Origin: Stenotrophomonas maltophilia
Lineage (GTDB): Bacteria > Pseudomonadota > Gammaproteobacteria > Xanthomonadales > Xanthomonadaceae
DNA length: 64,000 bases
Direction: 5' to 3'
Assembly (NCBI RefSeq): GCF_001676385.1
Contig: NZ_LYVJ01000004.1
Coordinates: 186,001-250,000 of the forward strand
Position 1 is the stretch's first letter. Every line of letters begins with the position of its first letter. The notes beneath the pieces are model-generated. The model was not told the origin of the DNA. It saw only the letters and a program-made list of their open reading frames with translations, and ran no database searches. A program made the position numbers and the translations under genes. This document shows, piece after piece, positions 38,419 to 47,334 of this stretch.

Positions 38419-39618
38419 ATGCGCATCACGCCTGCAATCGATCTGCATCCAGCACAGCAGAACGACCCGGCCAGGATCGACAAGGTCGCTCGCCAGCTGG
38501 AAGGCCAGTTCGCGCAGATGCTGGTCAAGAGCATGCGCGACGCCAGTTTCGGTGACGCGCTGTTCCCCGGCGAAAACACGATGTTCCGCGACATGTACGA
38601 CCAGAAGATTGCCGAAGCGATGACCCGCGGCAAGGGGTTGGGCCTGTCGGGCCTGATCGCGCGCCAGCTGTCCGGGCAGGCCGCCGAGGGACCGGCGCTG
38701 GATACCCGCGTCAACCCGGCCAGGGCCAGCCGCGCCTACGAACTCAATGCACCTGCCAGGCCGGCGCCGTCGCTGCCGCTGGAAGACAGCAGCCAGGCCA
38801 TGCGCGTGCTGCAGCAGATGGCGGCCGGCGCCCGGCAGGGCGCGCAGGCGGCGCTGGCACCGATGGAGCAGGCGCTGGACCTGATCGCCGGGCGCGAGAG
38901 CAGCCGCATGCACCACGCGCTGGGTACCGACGATCCGTATATCGACAGCCTGCAGGGCGAGGACTGGGCGGCCAGCAACGATCAGTGGGCGGCCACCGCC
39001 AGCAATCGCGGCACGGCGATCAGCCCGGGCGATGCGGCGGCCACCCGCACCGCCGTCGCTCGCCTCGGCGCGCACACCCCGGAGGGTTTCGTGGCCAGCA
39101 TCTGGCAGCACGCTCAGAGCGCCGCCAGGGAGCTGGGCGTGGACGCCCGGGCCCTGGTCGCCCAGGCGGCGCTGGAGACCGGCTGGGGCAAGCGCCATAT
39201 CACGCATGCCGACGGCAGCACCTCGCACAACCTGTTCGGCATCAAGGCCACCGGCTGGAACGGGAAGCGTGCCGTGGCCGGCACCCATGAGTACGTCGAT
39301 GGCGTGCGCCGCAACGAGACGGCCAGCTTCCGCGCCTACAGCTCCCCGGCCGAAAGCTTCGCCGATTACGTGCGCCTGCTGAAGAGCAGTCCGCGCTACC
39401 AGCAGGCCCTGCAGGCCGGAACCGATGTGCAGGGCTTCGCCCGCGGCCTGCAGCGCGCCGGCTATGCCACCGACCCGCGCTACGCCGCCAAGATCGCTGC
39501 GATCGCCGGTGGCCCGACCATCGCGCGCGCCGTGGCCGCGGTCGCCGACGCCGGCTCGCGCCTTGGCCAGACCTTCGCCAGCACCGCCACGGCGGGGCTG
39601 GGTCTCACCCGTCGTTGA
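38419..39618 (+). CDS. flgJ: Flagellar rod assembly protein/muramidase FlgJ
   Basis: FlgJ helps rod assembly and opens the peptidoglycan for it. The 399-residue protein has both parts: the N-terminal rod-binding domain (VARQLEGQFAQMLVKSMRDA, PGENTMFRDMYDQ) and a C-terminal glucosaminidase domain from about residue 220 (FVASIWQHAQSAARELGVDA, LVAQAALETGWGKR with the catalytic Glu). The linker between them is unusually long and Ala-rich (about 100 residues). It starts 1 nt after flgI. Confidence 0.96.
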   Translation: MRITPAIDLHPAQQNDPARIDKVARQLEGQFAQMLVKSMRDASFGDALFPGENTMFRDMYDQKIAEAMTRGKGLGLSGLIARQLSGQAAEGPALDTRVNPARASRAYELNAPARPAPSLPLEDSSQAMRVLQQMAAGARQGAQAALAPMEQALDLIAGRESSRMHHALGTDDPYIDSLQGEDWAASNDQWAATASNRGTAISPGDAAATRTAVARLGAHTPEGFVASIWQHAQSAARELGVDARALVAQAALETGWGKRHITHADGSTSHNLFGIKATGWNGKRAVAGTHEYVDGVRRNETASFRAYSSPAESFADYVRLLKSSPRYQQALQAGTDVQGFARGLQRAGYATDPRYAAKIAAIAGGPTIARAVAAVADAGSRLGQTFASTATAGLGLTRR

Positions 39619-39626
39619 GGAACTCA

Positions 39627-41507
39627 ATGTCCAGCGTACTTTCCACCGGCACCGGTGCCCTGCTCGCTTTCCAGCGTGCGTTGGCGACCACCAGCCACAA
39701 TGTGGCCAACCTCAATACGCCCGGCTACAGCCGGCAGAAGGTCGACTTCGCCACCGCCGACCCGCAGAACTATGGTTACGGGACGGTCGGCAACGGCACC
39801 CGCATCGCCGACATCCGCCGTACCGCCGACCAGCTGGCGATCTCGCGCCTGCTCGACAGCAGCGGTGAACTGGCCCGCCTGAAGCAGCTTTCAGGCATGG
39901 CCGACCGGGTCAACGCACTGTTCTCCGATGCGGCCACCAACGTCTCCGGCGTCTGGTCCAACTTCTTCGATTCGGTCAGTGGGCTGTCCTCCAACGCCGC
40001 CGGCACGGCCGACCGCCAGAACATGCTCGACGCAGGCAGGACGCTGGCCAATCGCTTCGGGCAGCTCAACACGCACCTCAACAACCTCAACAGCGAGGTC
40101 AACAACGGACTGTTGGCCGGCGCCACCGAGGTCAACCGCCTAGCGCAGGAAATCGCGCAGATCAACGGCGCCATCGGCACCAATCTCGCTACCGCCGCGC
40201 CCGACCTGCTCGATCGCCGCGACCAGCTGATCACCCAGCTGATCGGCTACACCGGTGGGACCGCTGTGATCCAGGACGGCGGCATCATGAATGTCTACAC
40301 CGCCGGCGGCAATGCACTGGTGGTGGGGACCACGGCGACCAGGGTTACCACCGTGGCCGATCCGTACCAGCCCGAGCGCCTGCAGTTGGCGCTGGAAACC
40401 CAGGGCAACACCATCCGCCTCGACCCGAAGGCGGTCGGCGGCCAGATCGGTGGCCTGCTGGAGTTCCGCGACACCGTGCTGACCCCGGCCCAGGCCGAGC
40501 TGGGCAAGCTGGCGGTGGGCCTGGCCGAGAGCTTCAACCAGGTGCACCACCAGGGCGTGGATCTCTACGGCCAACTGGGCGGCGACTTCTTCAACATCGG
40601 CAACCCGCGCGTCACCGCCAACAACAGCAACACCGGCAACGCGACGCTGAGCGCCACCTATGGCGACCTGGGCAAGCTGGACGGGCAGAACGTGGTGCTG
40701 CAGTTCGATGGCAGCAACTGGAAGGCCAGCCGCGCCGACACCGGCGCCAGCCTTCCGCTGACCGGCACCGGCACCGCCGCCGACCCACTGGTGATCAATG
40801 GTGTTTCGTTGGTGGTCGGTGGCACGCCGGCGGCTGACGACCGCTTCCTGCTGCAGCCGACGGCGGGCGTCGCCGGCAGCCTGGAAATGGCGATCACCGA
40901 TCCCTCGCGCATTGCGGCCGCCGCCGCAGTCAAGGGCGCGGCGGCCACCACCAATACCGGCACCGGCAAGCTGAGTGGCGTCACCGTCACCGATTCGGCC
41001 AACCCGAACCTGCGCAATCCGGCAGCGATCGTATTCACCTCGGCCACCACCTACACCGTCGATGGCGGCCCGCCGCAGACCTACACGCCCGGCCAGACCA
41101 TCAGTGCCAACGGCTGGAGCTTCGTGCTGGACGGTGCGCCGAAGACTGGCGACACCTTCAACATCACCCCGACCCCGGCCGGTTCCTCGGACAACAGCAA
41201 CGCCACCAGGCTGGCGAAGGTAGAGAGTGCCAAGGCCTTCAACGCCGGCACCGTCACCCTGAACGGTGCACTGGGCGGCCTGACCACCCAGGTCGGCGCC
41301 GCAGCACGTTCGGCCGAATACTCGCTGGAGGCGCAGCTGGTGATCAATGACAAGGCTCAGGAAGCACGCGACGAGGTGTCCGGAGTGAACCTGGACGAGG
41401 AAGCCGCCGACATGCTGCGCCTGCAGCAGGCCTATCAGGCCGCCTCGCAGCTGATCTCCACCGCCGACAGCATGTTCCAGACCATCCTGGGAGCCGTCCG
41501 TCGATGA
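39627..41507 (+). CDS. flgK: Hook-filament junction protein FlgK (HAP1)
   Basis: FlgK joins hook and filament. From ATG 39627 (GAGGA upstream) the protein has 626 residues. It starts SSVLSTGTGALLAFQRALAT followed by NVANLNTPGYSRQK and ends with EEAADMLRLQQAYQAASQLI; both ends are the flagellin/hook-family coiled coils. A TTG at 39615 in frame is less likely. Its stop overlaps the flgL ATG. Confidence 0.96.
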   Translation: MSSVLSTGTGALLAFQRALATTSHNVANLNTPGYSRQKVDFATADPQNYGYGTVGNGTRIADIRRTADQLAISRLLDSSGELARLKQLSGMADRVNALFSDAATNVSGVWSNFFDSVSGLSSNAAGTADRQNMLDAGRTLANRFGQLNTHLNNLNSEVNNGLLAGATEVNRLAQEIAQINGAIGTNLATAAPDLLDRRDQLITQLIGYTGGTAVIQDGGIMNVYTAGGNALVVGTTATRVTTVADPYQPERLQLALETQGNTIRLDPKAVGGQIGGLLEFRDTVLTPAQAELGKLAVGLAESFNQVHHQGVDLYGQLGGDFFNIGNPRVTANNSNTGNATLSATYGDLGKLDGQNVVLQFDGSNWKASRADTGASLPLTGTGTAADPLVINGVSLVVGGTPAADDRFLLQPTAGVAGSLEMAITDPSRIAAAAAVKGAAATTNTGTGKLSGVTVTDSANPNLRNPAAIVFTSATTYTVDGGPPQTYTPGQTISANGWSFVLDGAPKTGDTFNITPTPAGSSDNSNATRLAKVESAKAFNAGTVTLNGALGGLTTQVGAAARSAEYSLEAQLVINDKAQEARDEVSGVNLDEEAADMLRLQQAYQAASQLISTADSMFQTILGAVRR

Positions 41508-42706
41508 GCAGCCGCATCTCCACCAGCATGATGTTCAACCAGTCGGTGTCGCTGATGATGGCCAAGCAGGCCAGGCTCAGCCACCTGGAGCAGCAGATCG
41601 CGACCGGCAGCAAGATCGTCAGCGCCAAGGACGATCCGGTCACGGCAGGCGCCGCCGTCGGCCTTGACCGCAGCCTGGCCGCCCTGGAGCGGATGAAGCT
41701 CAACGCAGGCAACGTGCAGAACCGCCTGGGCGTGCAGGAGAACACCCTGGCCCAGGTCAACGACCTGATGGCGCGGGTCAACGATCTCACCATCCAGGCC
41801 AGCAATCCGGCGTTGGGCGCGGCCGACAGGAAGACACTGATCACCGAGTTGAACCAGATCCGGGACGGCCTGCTGTCGCTGGCCAATGCAGACGACGGTA
41901 CCGGGCGCTATGTGTTCGGTGGCACCAACGATGGCGATCCACCGTTCGCCAGGATCAACGGCAAGGTGGTGTACCGTGGCGACCAGACCCAGCGCGAGAT
42001 CGAAGTCGGCCCGGACACCTACGTGCACGATGCCCTGCCCGGCAGCGAAATCTTCCTGCGCATCCCCACCGGCGACGGCTTCGTCGATGGCAGCGCCGCC
42101 GCCGGCAATACCGGCAACGGCGTGCTGACCAACATCACCCGCGACGGCAGCAGCAGCTGGAACGGGCAGTCCTTCAGCATCCGCTTCAATGCTGCCGACC
42201 AGTACGAGGTGCTGGACGGCGCCGGCAATGTGACCGGCACCGGTACCTACAAGGCCGGAGACAGCCTGGAGGTGGACGGCGTGCGCCTGCAGATCACCGG
42301 TACACCCGCCGCCGGCGACAGCTTCAGCGTCAAGCCATCGGCCAGCCGCGACATCTTCGACACCATGGACAAGCTGATCGCCGCGCTTGACGCCGACACC
42401 GGTACTCCGGCGAAGATCGCCGCCCAGCAGAACGAGCTGCAAAGCGCACTGCGCGACGTGGCCCGCGCGTCGGATCGGATGATCGATGCGCGTGCAGCGG
42501 GCGGGGCGCAGTTGAAGGCGCTGGACAATGCGGCCGACATGCGTGAATCCAACAGTGTGACGCTGAAGACCACGCTGTCGCAGATGCGCGACCTGGACTA
42601 CGCGGACGCACTGAGCCAGTACCAACTGCAGAGCACGGCGCTGCAGGCCGCACAGACGATCTTCTCGCAGATGCAGTCCATGTCGCTGTTCAACAAGATC
42701 GGCTGA
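41504..42706 (+). CDS. flgL: Hook-filament junction protein FlgL (HAP3)
   Basis: FlgL is the second junction protein, between FlgK and flagellin. The 400-residue protein has the flagellin-like N-terminus (RISTSMMFNQSVSLMMAKQA, LSHLEQQIATGSKI) and C-terminus (LDYADALSQYQLQSTALQAA). Overlap with flgK suggests coupled translation. A strong terminator begins 22 nt after the stop. Confidence 0.95.
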   Translation: MSSRISTSMMFNQSVSLMMAKQARLSHLEQQIATGSKIVSAKDDPVTAGAAVGLDRSLAALERMKLNAGNVQNRLGVQENTLAQVNDLMARVNDLTIQASNPALGAADRKTLITELNQIRDGLLSLANADDGTGRYVFGGTNDGDPPFARINGKVVYRGDQTQREIEVGPDTYVHDALPGSEIFLRIPTGDGFVDGSAAAGNTGNGVLTNITRDGSSSWNGQSFSIRFNAADQYEVLDGAGNVTGTGTYKAGDSLEVDGVRLQITGTPAAGDSFSVKPSASRDIFDTMDKLIAALDADTGTPAKIAAQQNELQSALRDVARASDRMIDARAAGGAQLKALDNAADMRESNSVTLKTTLSQMRDLDYADALSQYQLQSTALQAAQTIFSQMQSMSLFNKIG

Positions 42707-42727
42707 CGCGCCCCCGCGTCCTCCCGG

Positions 42728-42760
42728 AAAGGCCGCGATGCCCTGCATCGCGGCCTTTTT
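42728..42760 (+). terminator. Rho-independent terminator of the flgG-flgL operon
   Basis: AAAGGCCGCGATGC (42728-42741) pairs perfectly with GCATCGCGGCCTTT (42745-42758) across a 3-nt loop and runs into TTTTT. It insulates flgL from the flagellin genes. Confidence 0.88.
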
Positions 42761-42885
42761 CGTTTCCAGCGGCCGGTACCGCTGCACTCACCGGGCATGG
42801 CCGGGCGCGGCCCCGCATTCCGGCACCAGCGCGTGCAGGTTCTGCTGGCACCGGGCCGTGGCCGCGGACGTTCCGCGATTGCCCA

Positions 42886-42912
42886 TCAAGCCCACTGCGG
42901 CCCCGCCGATAC
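42886..42912 (+). promoter_or_regulatory. Candidate distal sigma-28 promoter upstream of fliC1
   Basis: TCAA (42886-42889), a 15-nt spacer and GCCGATAC (42905-42912). The -10 box is identical to those of cheV and the chemoreceptor gene. It is 247 nt before the fliC1 ATG. Confidence 0.5.
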
Positions 42913-43038
42913 CTTCAGCGGCACTGAGCGGGCATGCCCGGGCGCCCCATCCGGGCCGCCCGGACGGGCCCTCCAGGGGGGACCTCCCCGGATACGCAGC
43001 CTCCAGCAACGAAATGCGGATTCATCGGATTTCACGGC

Positions 43039-43065
43039 TAAAGGTTGTTGACAAAGCGCCGTTAT
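43039..43065 (+). promoter_or_regulatory. Proximal sigma-28 promoter of fliC1
   Basis: TAAA (43039-43042), a 15-nt spacer and GCCGTTAT (43058-43065), the same boxes and spacing as the flgM promoter. Confidence 0.8.
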
Positions 43066-43159
43066 TCATTTGGCAACGGCGAAGCACACAGCCACACAAA
43101 AAAACAGGCGGCGCTTCGCTCCATTCACCAACGGGTTCCAAATAAGAGGAGACGACCCC

Positions 43160-44377
43160 ATGGCACAGGTAATCAACACCAATACGATGTCGCTCAACGC
43201 TCAGCGCAACCTGAGCACCAGCGGCAGCTCGCTGGCCACCACCATCCAGCGCCTCTCGTCCGGCCTGCGCATCAACAGCGCGAAGGACGACGCCGCAGGC
43301 CTGGCGATCAGCGAGCGCTTCACCACGCAGATCCGCGGCCTGGACGTGGCCATCCGCAACGCCAACGACGGCATCTCGCTGGCCCAGGTCGCCGAAGGTT
43401 CGCTGAGCGAAGTCGGCAACAACCTGCAGCGCATCCGTGAACTGGCCGTGCAGTCATCCAACGCCACCAATTCGGCCAGCGACCGCAAGGCGCTGCAGGC
43501 GGAAGTGACCCAGCTGGTTTCGGAAGTGGACCGCGTCGCCAAGCAGGCCGACTTCAACGGCACCAAGCTGCTGGACGGTTCCTTCACCAGCCAGCTGTTC
43601 CAGGTCGGCGCCAACGCCGGCCAGGCCATCGCCATCAACAGCGTGGTCAACGCCAAGGCCGACGCGCTGGGCGCCGCCACGTTCGCCAACGCCTACACCG
43701 GCACCGCGCTCGCGGCCGACAAGGCCACCGCTGACACGACCTACTCCGGCCTGCAGATCACGGTGACCCCGCCGGGTGGCACCGCCACCACCGTCACCAT
43801 CAGCGACTTCACGGTCAAGGCCGGCGAGTCGATCACCTCGGCCACCGCCGCCGCGATCAACGGCAAGTTGGGCGAGACCGGTGTGATGGCCTCGGTCAAT
43901 GCCGGCGTGGTCAGCCTGGCGTCCATCAAGGACGGCCAGACCTTCGCCCTTGGCGTCAGCGCGGCGGTGCCGCCCGCAGGCATCACCGCGGCCACCCTCG
44001 CCGGCCTGGGCCTGACCGAAAACGGCACCGACGGCGGCACCCTGACCGGCGCAACGGCCAGCTTCGTGGAAGACCTGGACGTCACCACCGCTGAAGGCGC
44101 GCAGAAGGCACTGTCGATCGTCGACAAGGCCCTGGAATCGGTCAACAGCGTCCGCGCCGACCTGGGCGCGATCCAGAACCGCTTCACCTCGGTGGTCGCC
44201 AACCTGCAGACCTCCTCGGAAAACCTGTCCGCCTCGCGCAGCCGCATCCGCGATACCGACTTCGCCAAGGAAACCGCCGAACTGACCCGCACCCAGATCC
44301 TGCAGCAGGCCGGCACGGCCATGCTGGCCCAGGCCAACCAGGTACCGCAGAACGTGCTCAGCCTGTTGCAGCGCTGA
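43160..44377 (+). CDS. fliC: Flagellin 1
   Basis: From ATG 43160, with a strong GAGGAG ribosome-binding site, the protein has 405 residues. The conserved D0/D1 ends (MAQVINTNTMSLNAQRNLST; NRFTSVVANLQTSSENLSAS; ETAELTRTQILQQAGTAMLA) flank a variable centre (about 175-310) rich in Thr, Ala and Gly. It is the first of three tandem flagellin genes and the most different: it has TTQIRGLD where the other two have GTQIRGTD, and ends SLLQR where the others end SLLR. It is the only one with clear sigma-28 promoters. Confidence 0.96.
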   Translation: MAQVINTNTMSLNAQRNLSTSGSSLATTIQRLSSGLRINSAKDDAAGLAISERFTTQIRGLDVAIRNANDGISLAQVAEGSLSEVGNNLQRIRELAVQSSNATNSASDRKALQAEVTQLVSEVDRVAKQADFNGTKLLDGSFTSQLFQVGANAGQAIAINSVVNAKADALGAATFANAYTGTALAADKATADTTYSGLQITVTPPGGTATTVTISDFTVKAGESITSATAAAINGKLGETGVMASVNAGVVSLASIKDGQTFALGVSAAVPPAGITAATLAGLGLTENGTDGGTLTGATASFVEDLDVTTAEGAQKALSIVDKALESVNSVRADLGAIQNRFTSVVANLQTSSENLSASRSRIRDTDFAKETAELTRTQILQQAGTAMLAQANQVPQNVLSLLQR

Positions 44378-44384
44378 CGCGAGC

Positions 44385-44407
44385 CGCCCCCGCGCACGTC
44401 GGGGGCG
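44385..44407 (+). terminator. Hairpin between fliC1 and fliC2
   Basis: CGCCCCCG (44385-44392) pairs with CGGGGGCG (44400-44407). There is no T run, so it may be an attenuator or a 3'-end stabiliser of the abundant fliC1 mRNA instead of a full stop. Confidence 0.5.
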
Positions 44408-44448
44408 TCTGACCCAACTCACGTGCAACCGCTCAAGGACCTCTCCTC

Positions 44449-45639
44449 ATGGCACAAGTCATCAACACCAACACGATGTCGTTGAATGCTCAGCGCAACC
44501 TGAGCACCAGCGGCAGCTCGCTGGCCACCACCATCCAGCGCCTGTCCTCCGGTTCGCGCATCAACAGCGCCAAGGACGACGCCGCCGGCCTGGCCATCTC
44601 CGAGCGCTTCGGCACCCAGATCCGCGGCACCGACGTCGCCATCCGCAATGCCAACGACGGCATTTCGCTGGCCCAGGTCGCCGAAGGTTCGCTGACCGAG
44701 ATCGGCAACAACCTGCAGCGCGTCCGCGAGCTGTCGGTGCAGGCCGCCAACGCCACCAACTCGGCCAGCGACCGCAAGGCCCTGCAGGCCGAAGTGACCC
44801 AGCTGGTCTCGGAAATCGACCGCGTCGCCAAGCAGTCGGACTTCAACGGCACCAAGCTGCTGGATGGCTCGTTCTCCAGCCAGCTGTTCCAGGTCGGTGC
44901 CAACGCCGGCCAGGCCATCGCCATCGACAAGACCATCGATGCCAAGGCCAATGCCCTGGGTGGCGCCAAGTTCGATACCAACTCGCTGGCACTGGCCGAC
45001 CCGGGCGCCAACGCCGACTTCAAGGTCACCGGCCTGCAGATCAATGGCGTCACCATCGCCGACGTCGATGTCAAGCAGGGTGCCGACGCCGCTGCTACCG
45101 GCAAGGCCTCCCGCGAGGCGCTGGTGACTGCCATCAACGCCAAGATCGGTGAGACCGGCGTCTACGCCGAGGTCAATGGCACCGCCGGCGTGACCCTGAC
45201 GTCGGTCAAGGACAGCGTCAACGCCGATGGTTCGTTCAAGGCCATCACCGCATCGGTGGGCACCTGGACCGGCGCTACCGCACCGACCTTCACCGCCACG
45301 CTGGCGACCGCCGCGCCGGCGTCCAAGTTCGCCAGCGATCTGGACGTCAGCACGGTCAAGGGCGCACAGCAGGCGATGGAAGTGGTCGACAAGGCCTTGA
45401 GTGCGATCAACAGCACTCGTGCCGACCTCGGCGCCGTGCAGAACCGCTTCACCTCGGTGGTCGCCAACCTGCAGACCTCGTCGGAAAACCTGTCGGCGTC
45501 GCGCAGCCGCATCAAGGACACCGACTTCGCCAAGGAAACCGCCGAACTGACCCGCACCCAGATCCTGCAGCAGGCCGGCACGGCCATGCTGGCCCAGGCC
45601 AACCAGGTGCCGCAGGGCGTGCTCAGCCTGCTGCGCTGA
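44449..45639 (+). CDS. fliC: Flagellin 2
   Basis: The 396-residue flagellin has the same conserved ends as flagellin 1 and a different centre (about 165-300). Its first 491 nt are identical to those of flagellin 3, and the last 260 nt or so are nearly identical, whereas the centres differ. The 71-nt space before it has a hairpin and no sigma-28 match, so expression probably depends on read-through from fliC1 or a promoter I cannot recognise. The ribosome-binding site is weak (CAAGGACCTC, centred about 12 nt upstream). Confidence 0.95.
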   Translation: MAQVINTNTMSLNAQRNLSTSGSSLATTIQRLSSGSRINSAKDDAAGLAISERFGTQIRGTDVAIRNANDGISLAQVAEGSLTEIGNNLQRVRELSVQAANATNSASDRKALQAEVTQLVSEIDRVAKQSDFNGTKLLDGSFSSQLFQVGANAGQAIAIDKTIDAKANALGGAKFDTNSLALADPGANADFKVTGLQINGVTIADVDVKQGADAAATGKASREALVTAINAKIGETGVYAEVNGTAGVTLTSVKDSVNADGSFKAITASVGTWTGATAPTFTATLATAAPASKFASDLDVSTVKGAQQAMEVVDKALSAINSTRADLGAVQNRFTSVVANLQTSSENLSASRSRIKDTDFAKETAELTRTQILQQAGTAMLAQANQVPQGVLSLLR

Positions 45640-45654
45640 CCGCCTGATCAACCT

Positions 45655-45682
45655 CCGTGCGCCGCGATGATGCGGCGCACGG
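45655..45682 (+). terminator. Perfect hairpin between fliC2 and fliC3
   Basis: CCGTGCGCCGC (45655-45665) pairs with GCGGCGCACGG (45672-45682) across GATGAT. The 11-bp perfect stem lacks a T run, so partial termination or mRNA 3'-end protection is more likely than full termination. Confidence 0.55.
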
Positions 45683-45722
45683 GCCCTGGAACACGCTCCA
45701 CCCTCGCCAAAGGAAACGCACC

Positions 45723-46892
45723 ATGGCACAAGTCATCAACACCAACACGATGTCGTTGAATGCTCAGCGCAACCTGAGCACCAGCGGCAGCTCGCTGGCC
45801 ACCACCATCCAGCGCCTGTCCTCCGGTTCGCGCATCAACAGCGCCAAGGACGACGCCGCCGGCCTGGCCATCTCCGAGCGCTTCGGCACCCAGATCCGCG
45901 GCACCGACGTCGCCATCCGCAATGCCAACGACGGCATTTCGCTGGCCCAGGTCGCCGAAGGTTCGCTGACCGAGATCGGCAACAACCTGCAGCGCGTCCG
46001 CGAGCTGTCGGTGCAGGCCGCCAACGCCACCAACTCGGCCAGCGACCGCAAGGCCCTGCAGGCCGAAGTGACCCAGCTGGTCTCGGAAATCGACCGCGTC
46101 GCCAAGCAGTCGGACTTCAACGGCACCAAGCTGCTGGATGGCTCGTTCTCCAGCCAGCTGTTCCAGGTCGGTGCCAACGCCGGCCAGGCCATCGCCATCG
46201 ACAAGACCATCGACGCCAAGGCCAACGCCCTCGGTGGCGCCCAGTTCGCCACGGCCACTGCAGCCGTCACCGGTGCCGACGACGTTGATACCGCTGTTGC
46301 CGCGTTCACCATCACCGACAGCAAGGGCACCGTCGTCAACTTCGACGCGATGACCGTGAAGAGCGTCGGCGATGCGGCCGCCAACACCGCGGCAGCCGGC
46401 AAGGCCGTCGCAACCGCGATCAATGCCAAGATCGGCGAGACCGGCGTCTATGCCGAAGCCGACGCGGCCGGCGCGCTCACCCTGACCTCGGTCAAGGACA
46501 GCGTCAACAATGCCGGTGCCTTCACGGCCTTCAGCAGCACCATCGCCGGGTTCACCGCAGGTGCCGCGCCGACCGCCCAGTTCGCCGACAAGATCGACGT
46601 GTCCACCGTGAAGGGTGCACAGCAGGCGATGGAAGTGGTCGACAAGGCCCTGAGTGCGATCAACAGCACCCGTGCCGACCTCGGCGCCGTGCAGAACCGC
46701 TTCACCTCGGTGGTCGCCAACCTGCAGACCTCGTCGGAAAACCTGTCGGCGTCGCGCAGCCGCATCAAGGACACCGACTTCGCCAAGGAAACCGCCGAAC
46801 TGACCCGCACCCAGATCCTGCAGCAGGCCGGTACGGCCATGCTGGCCCAGGCCAACCAGGTGCCGCAGGGCGTGCTCAGCCTGCTGCGCTGA
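45723..46892 (+). CDS. fliC: Flagellin 3
   Basis: From ATG 45723, with AAAGGA upstream, the protein has 389 residues. The N-terminal 163 residues are identical to those of flagellin 2 and the C-terminal part is nearly so, while the centre (GADDVDTAVAAFTITDSKGT and onward) is its own. In-frame sequence upstream of 45723 is not flagellin. No sigma-28 site is visible in the 83-nt space before it. A 14-bp hairpin follows the stop. Confidence 0.95.
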   Translation: MAQVINTNTMSLNAQRNLSTSGSSLATTIQRLSSGSRINSAKDDAAGLAISERFGTQIRGTDVAIRNANDGISLAQVAEGSLTEIGNNLQRVRELSVQAANATNSASDRKALQAEVTQLVSEIDRVAKQSDFNGTKLLDGSFSSQLFQVGANAGQAIAIDKTIDAKANALGGAQFATATAAVTGADDVDTAVAAFTITDSKGTVVNFDAMTVKSVGDAAANTAAAGKAVATAINAKIGETGVYAEADAAGALTLTSVKDSVNNAGAFTAFSSTIAGFTAGAAPTAQFADKIDVSTVKGAQQAMEVVDKALSAINSTRADLGAVQNRFTSVVANLQTSSENLSASRSRIKDTDFAKETAELTRTQILQQAGTAMLAQANQVPQGVLSLLR

Positions 46893-46908
46893 TCCACGGC
46901 AAGAAGGC

Positions 46909-46942
46909 GCCGCTACCGTCGGTTCGACCCGACGGTAGCGGC
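46909..46942 (+). terminator. Long perfect hairpin after fliC3
   Basis: GCCGCTACCGTCGG (46909-46922) pairs perfectly with CCGACGGTAGCGGC (46929-46942) across a 6-nt loop. There is no T run; the very stable stem could still stop transcription or protect the flagellin mRNA. Confidence 0.6.
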
Positions 46943-47105
46943 AACCCGGAAGCCACGGTGCACGAAGGCGCGGGCCATGCCCGGCCCGGGATCACTCCCG
47001 AACCGGCCTGGCATCGCCCGCTCCTGCGGACTTCTCTTTCAGCGCTGTACCTTTGACTGTACGTACCGGGCGGCTTCGTCTCCCCCCGATTGTCAGTGGC
47101 CTGAT

Positions 47106-47134
47106 CCCTCCCCTGCATTGGGGGAGGGTTTTTT
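47106..47134 (+). terminator. Rho-independent terminator upstream of fliD
   Basis: CCCTCCCC (47106-47113) pairs with GGGGAGGG (47121-47128) and runs into TTTTTT. This is a classic terminator. It lies 214 nt after the fliC3 stop. Confidence 0.85.
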
Positions 47135-47221
47135 GCAGGCTTCCGGCAGCCCGCGGTGAACTTCCCCGCACCCTGCCCCAGCCCTCCTGCAACCCGCGTG
47201 CCAGAACCTGCGCCAGAGCAC

Positions 47222-47237
47222 TGGCACGGCACATGCA
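47222..47237 (+). promoter_or_regulatory. Sigma-54 promoter of fliD
   Basis: TGGCAC (47222-47227), 5 nt, ATGCA (47233-47237). The -24 element is perfect and the -12 element differs by one base from TTGCA. The fliD GTG is 97 nt further on. Confidence 0.65.
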
Positions 47238-47334
47238 TCAACGAAGTCCTCAAGACCCCGCGGCGCAGGCCGCTATTTTCGTTGACGACGGGCCACCGTA
47301 CGGCGGACGGGCCCGGATACCCAGGAGAAACAAC

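Larger units (their letters stand above)
42761..43159 (+). other. Long regulatory space upstream of the first flagellin gene
   Basis: About 400 nt without a convincing gene. It holds two sigma-28-like promoters (42886-42912 and 43039-43065). Between them is a GC-rich stretch that can fold (for example GGGCC-G-CCCGGACGGGCCC around 42955) and a short frame from an ATG near 42934 that I do not regard as a gene. The proximal promoter leaves a leader of about 90 nt before fliC1. Confidence 0.5.
46943..47334 (+). other. Space between the fliC3 hairpin and fliD
   Basis: About 390 nt without a supported gene. It holds an intrinsic terminator at 47106-47134 with no recognised gene immediately before it, and a sigma-54-like site at 47222-47237. 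The C-rich piece just before the terminator (CTCCCCCCGATTG) and a TTGACT near 47055 leave room for a small RNA. It may equally be a long 3' untranslated region of fliC3. Confidence 0.45.

Noticed and set aside
42934..43045. A short frame beginning at an ATG near 42934 between the two fliC1 promoters
   Set aside because: No ribosome-binding site, Pro/Gly/Arg-rich translation from a GC-rich hairpin, and no sign of conservation that I can judge.
43160..46892. The three flagellin genes as an invertible or phase-variable cassette
   Set aside because: All three genes point the same way, and there are no inverted flanking repeats, recombinase gene or slippery tracts. Gene conversion explains the identity better.
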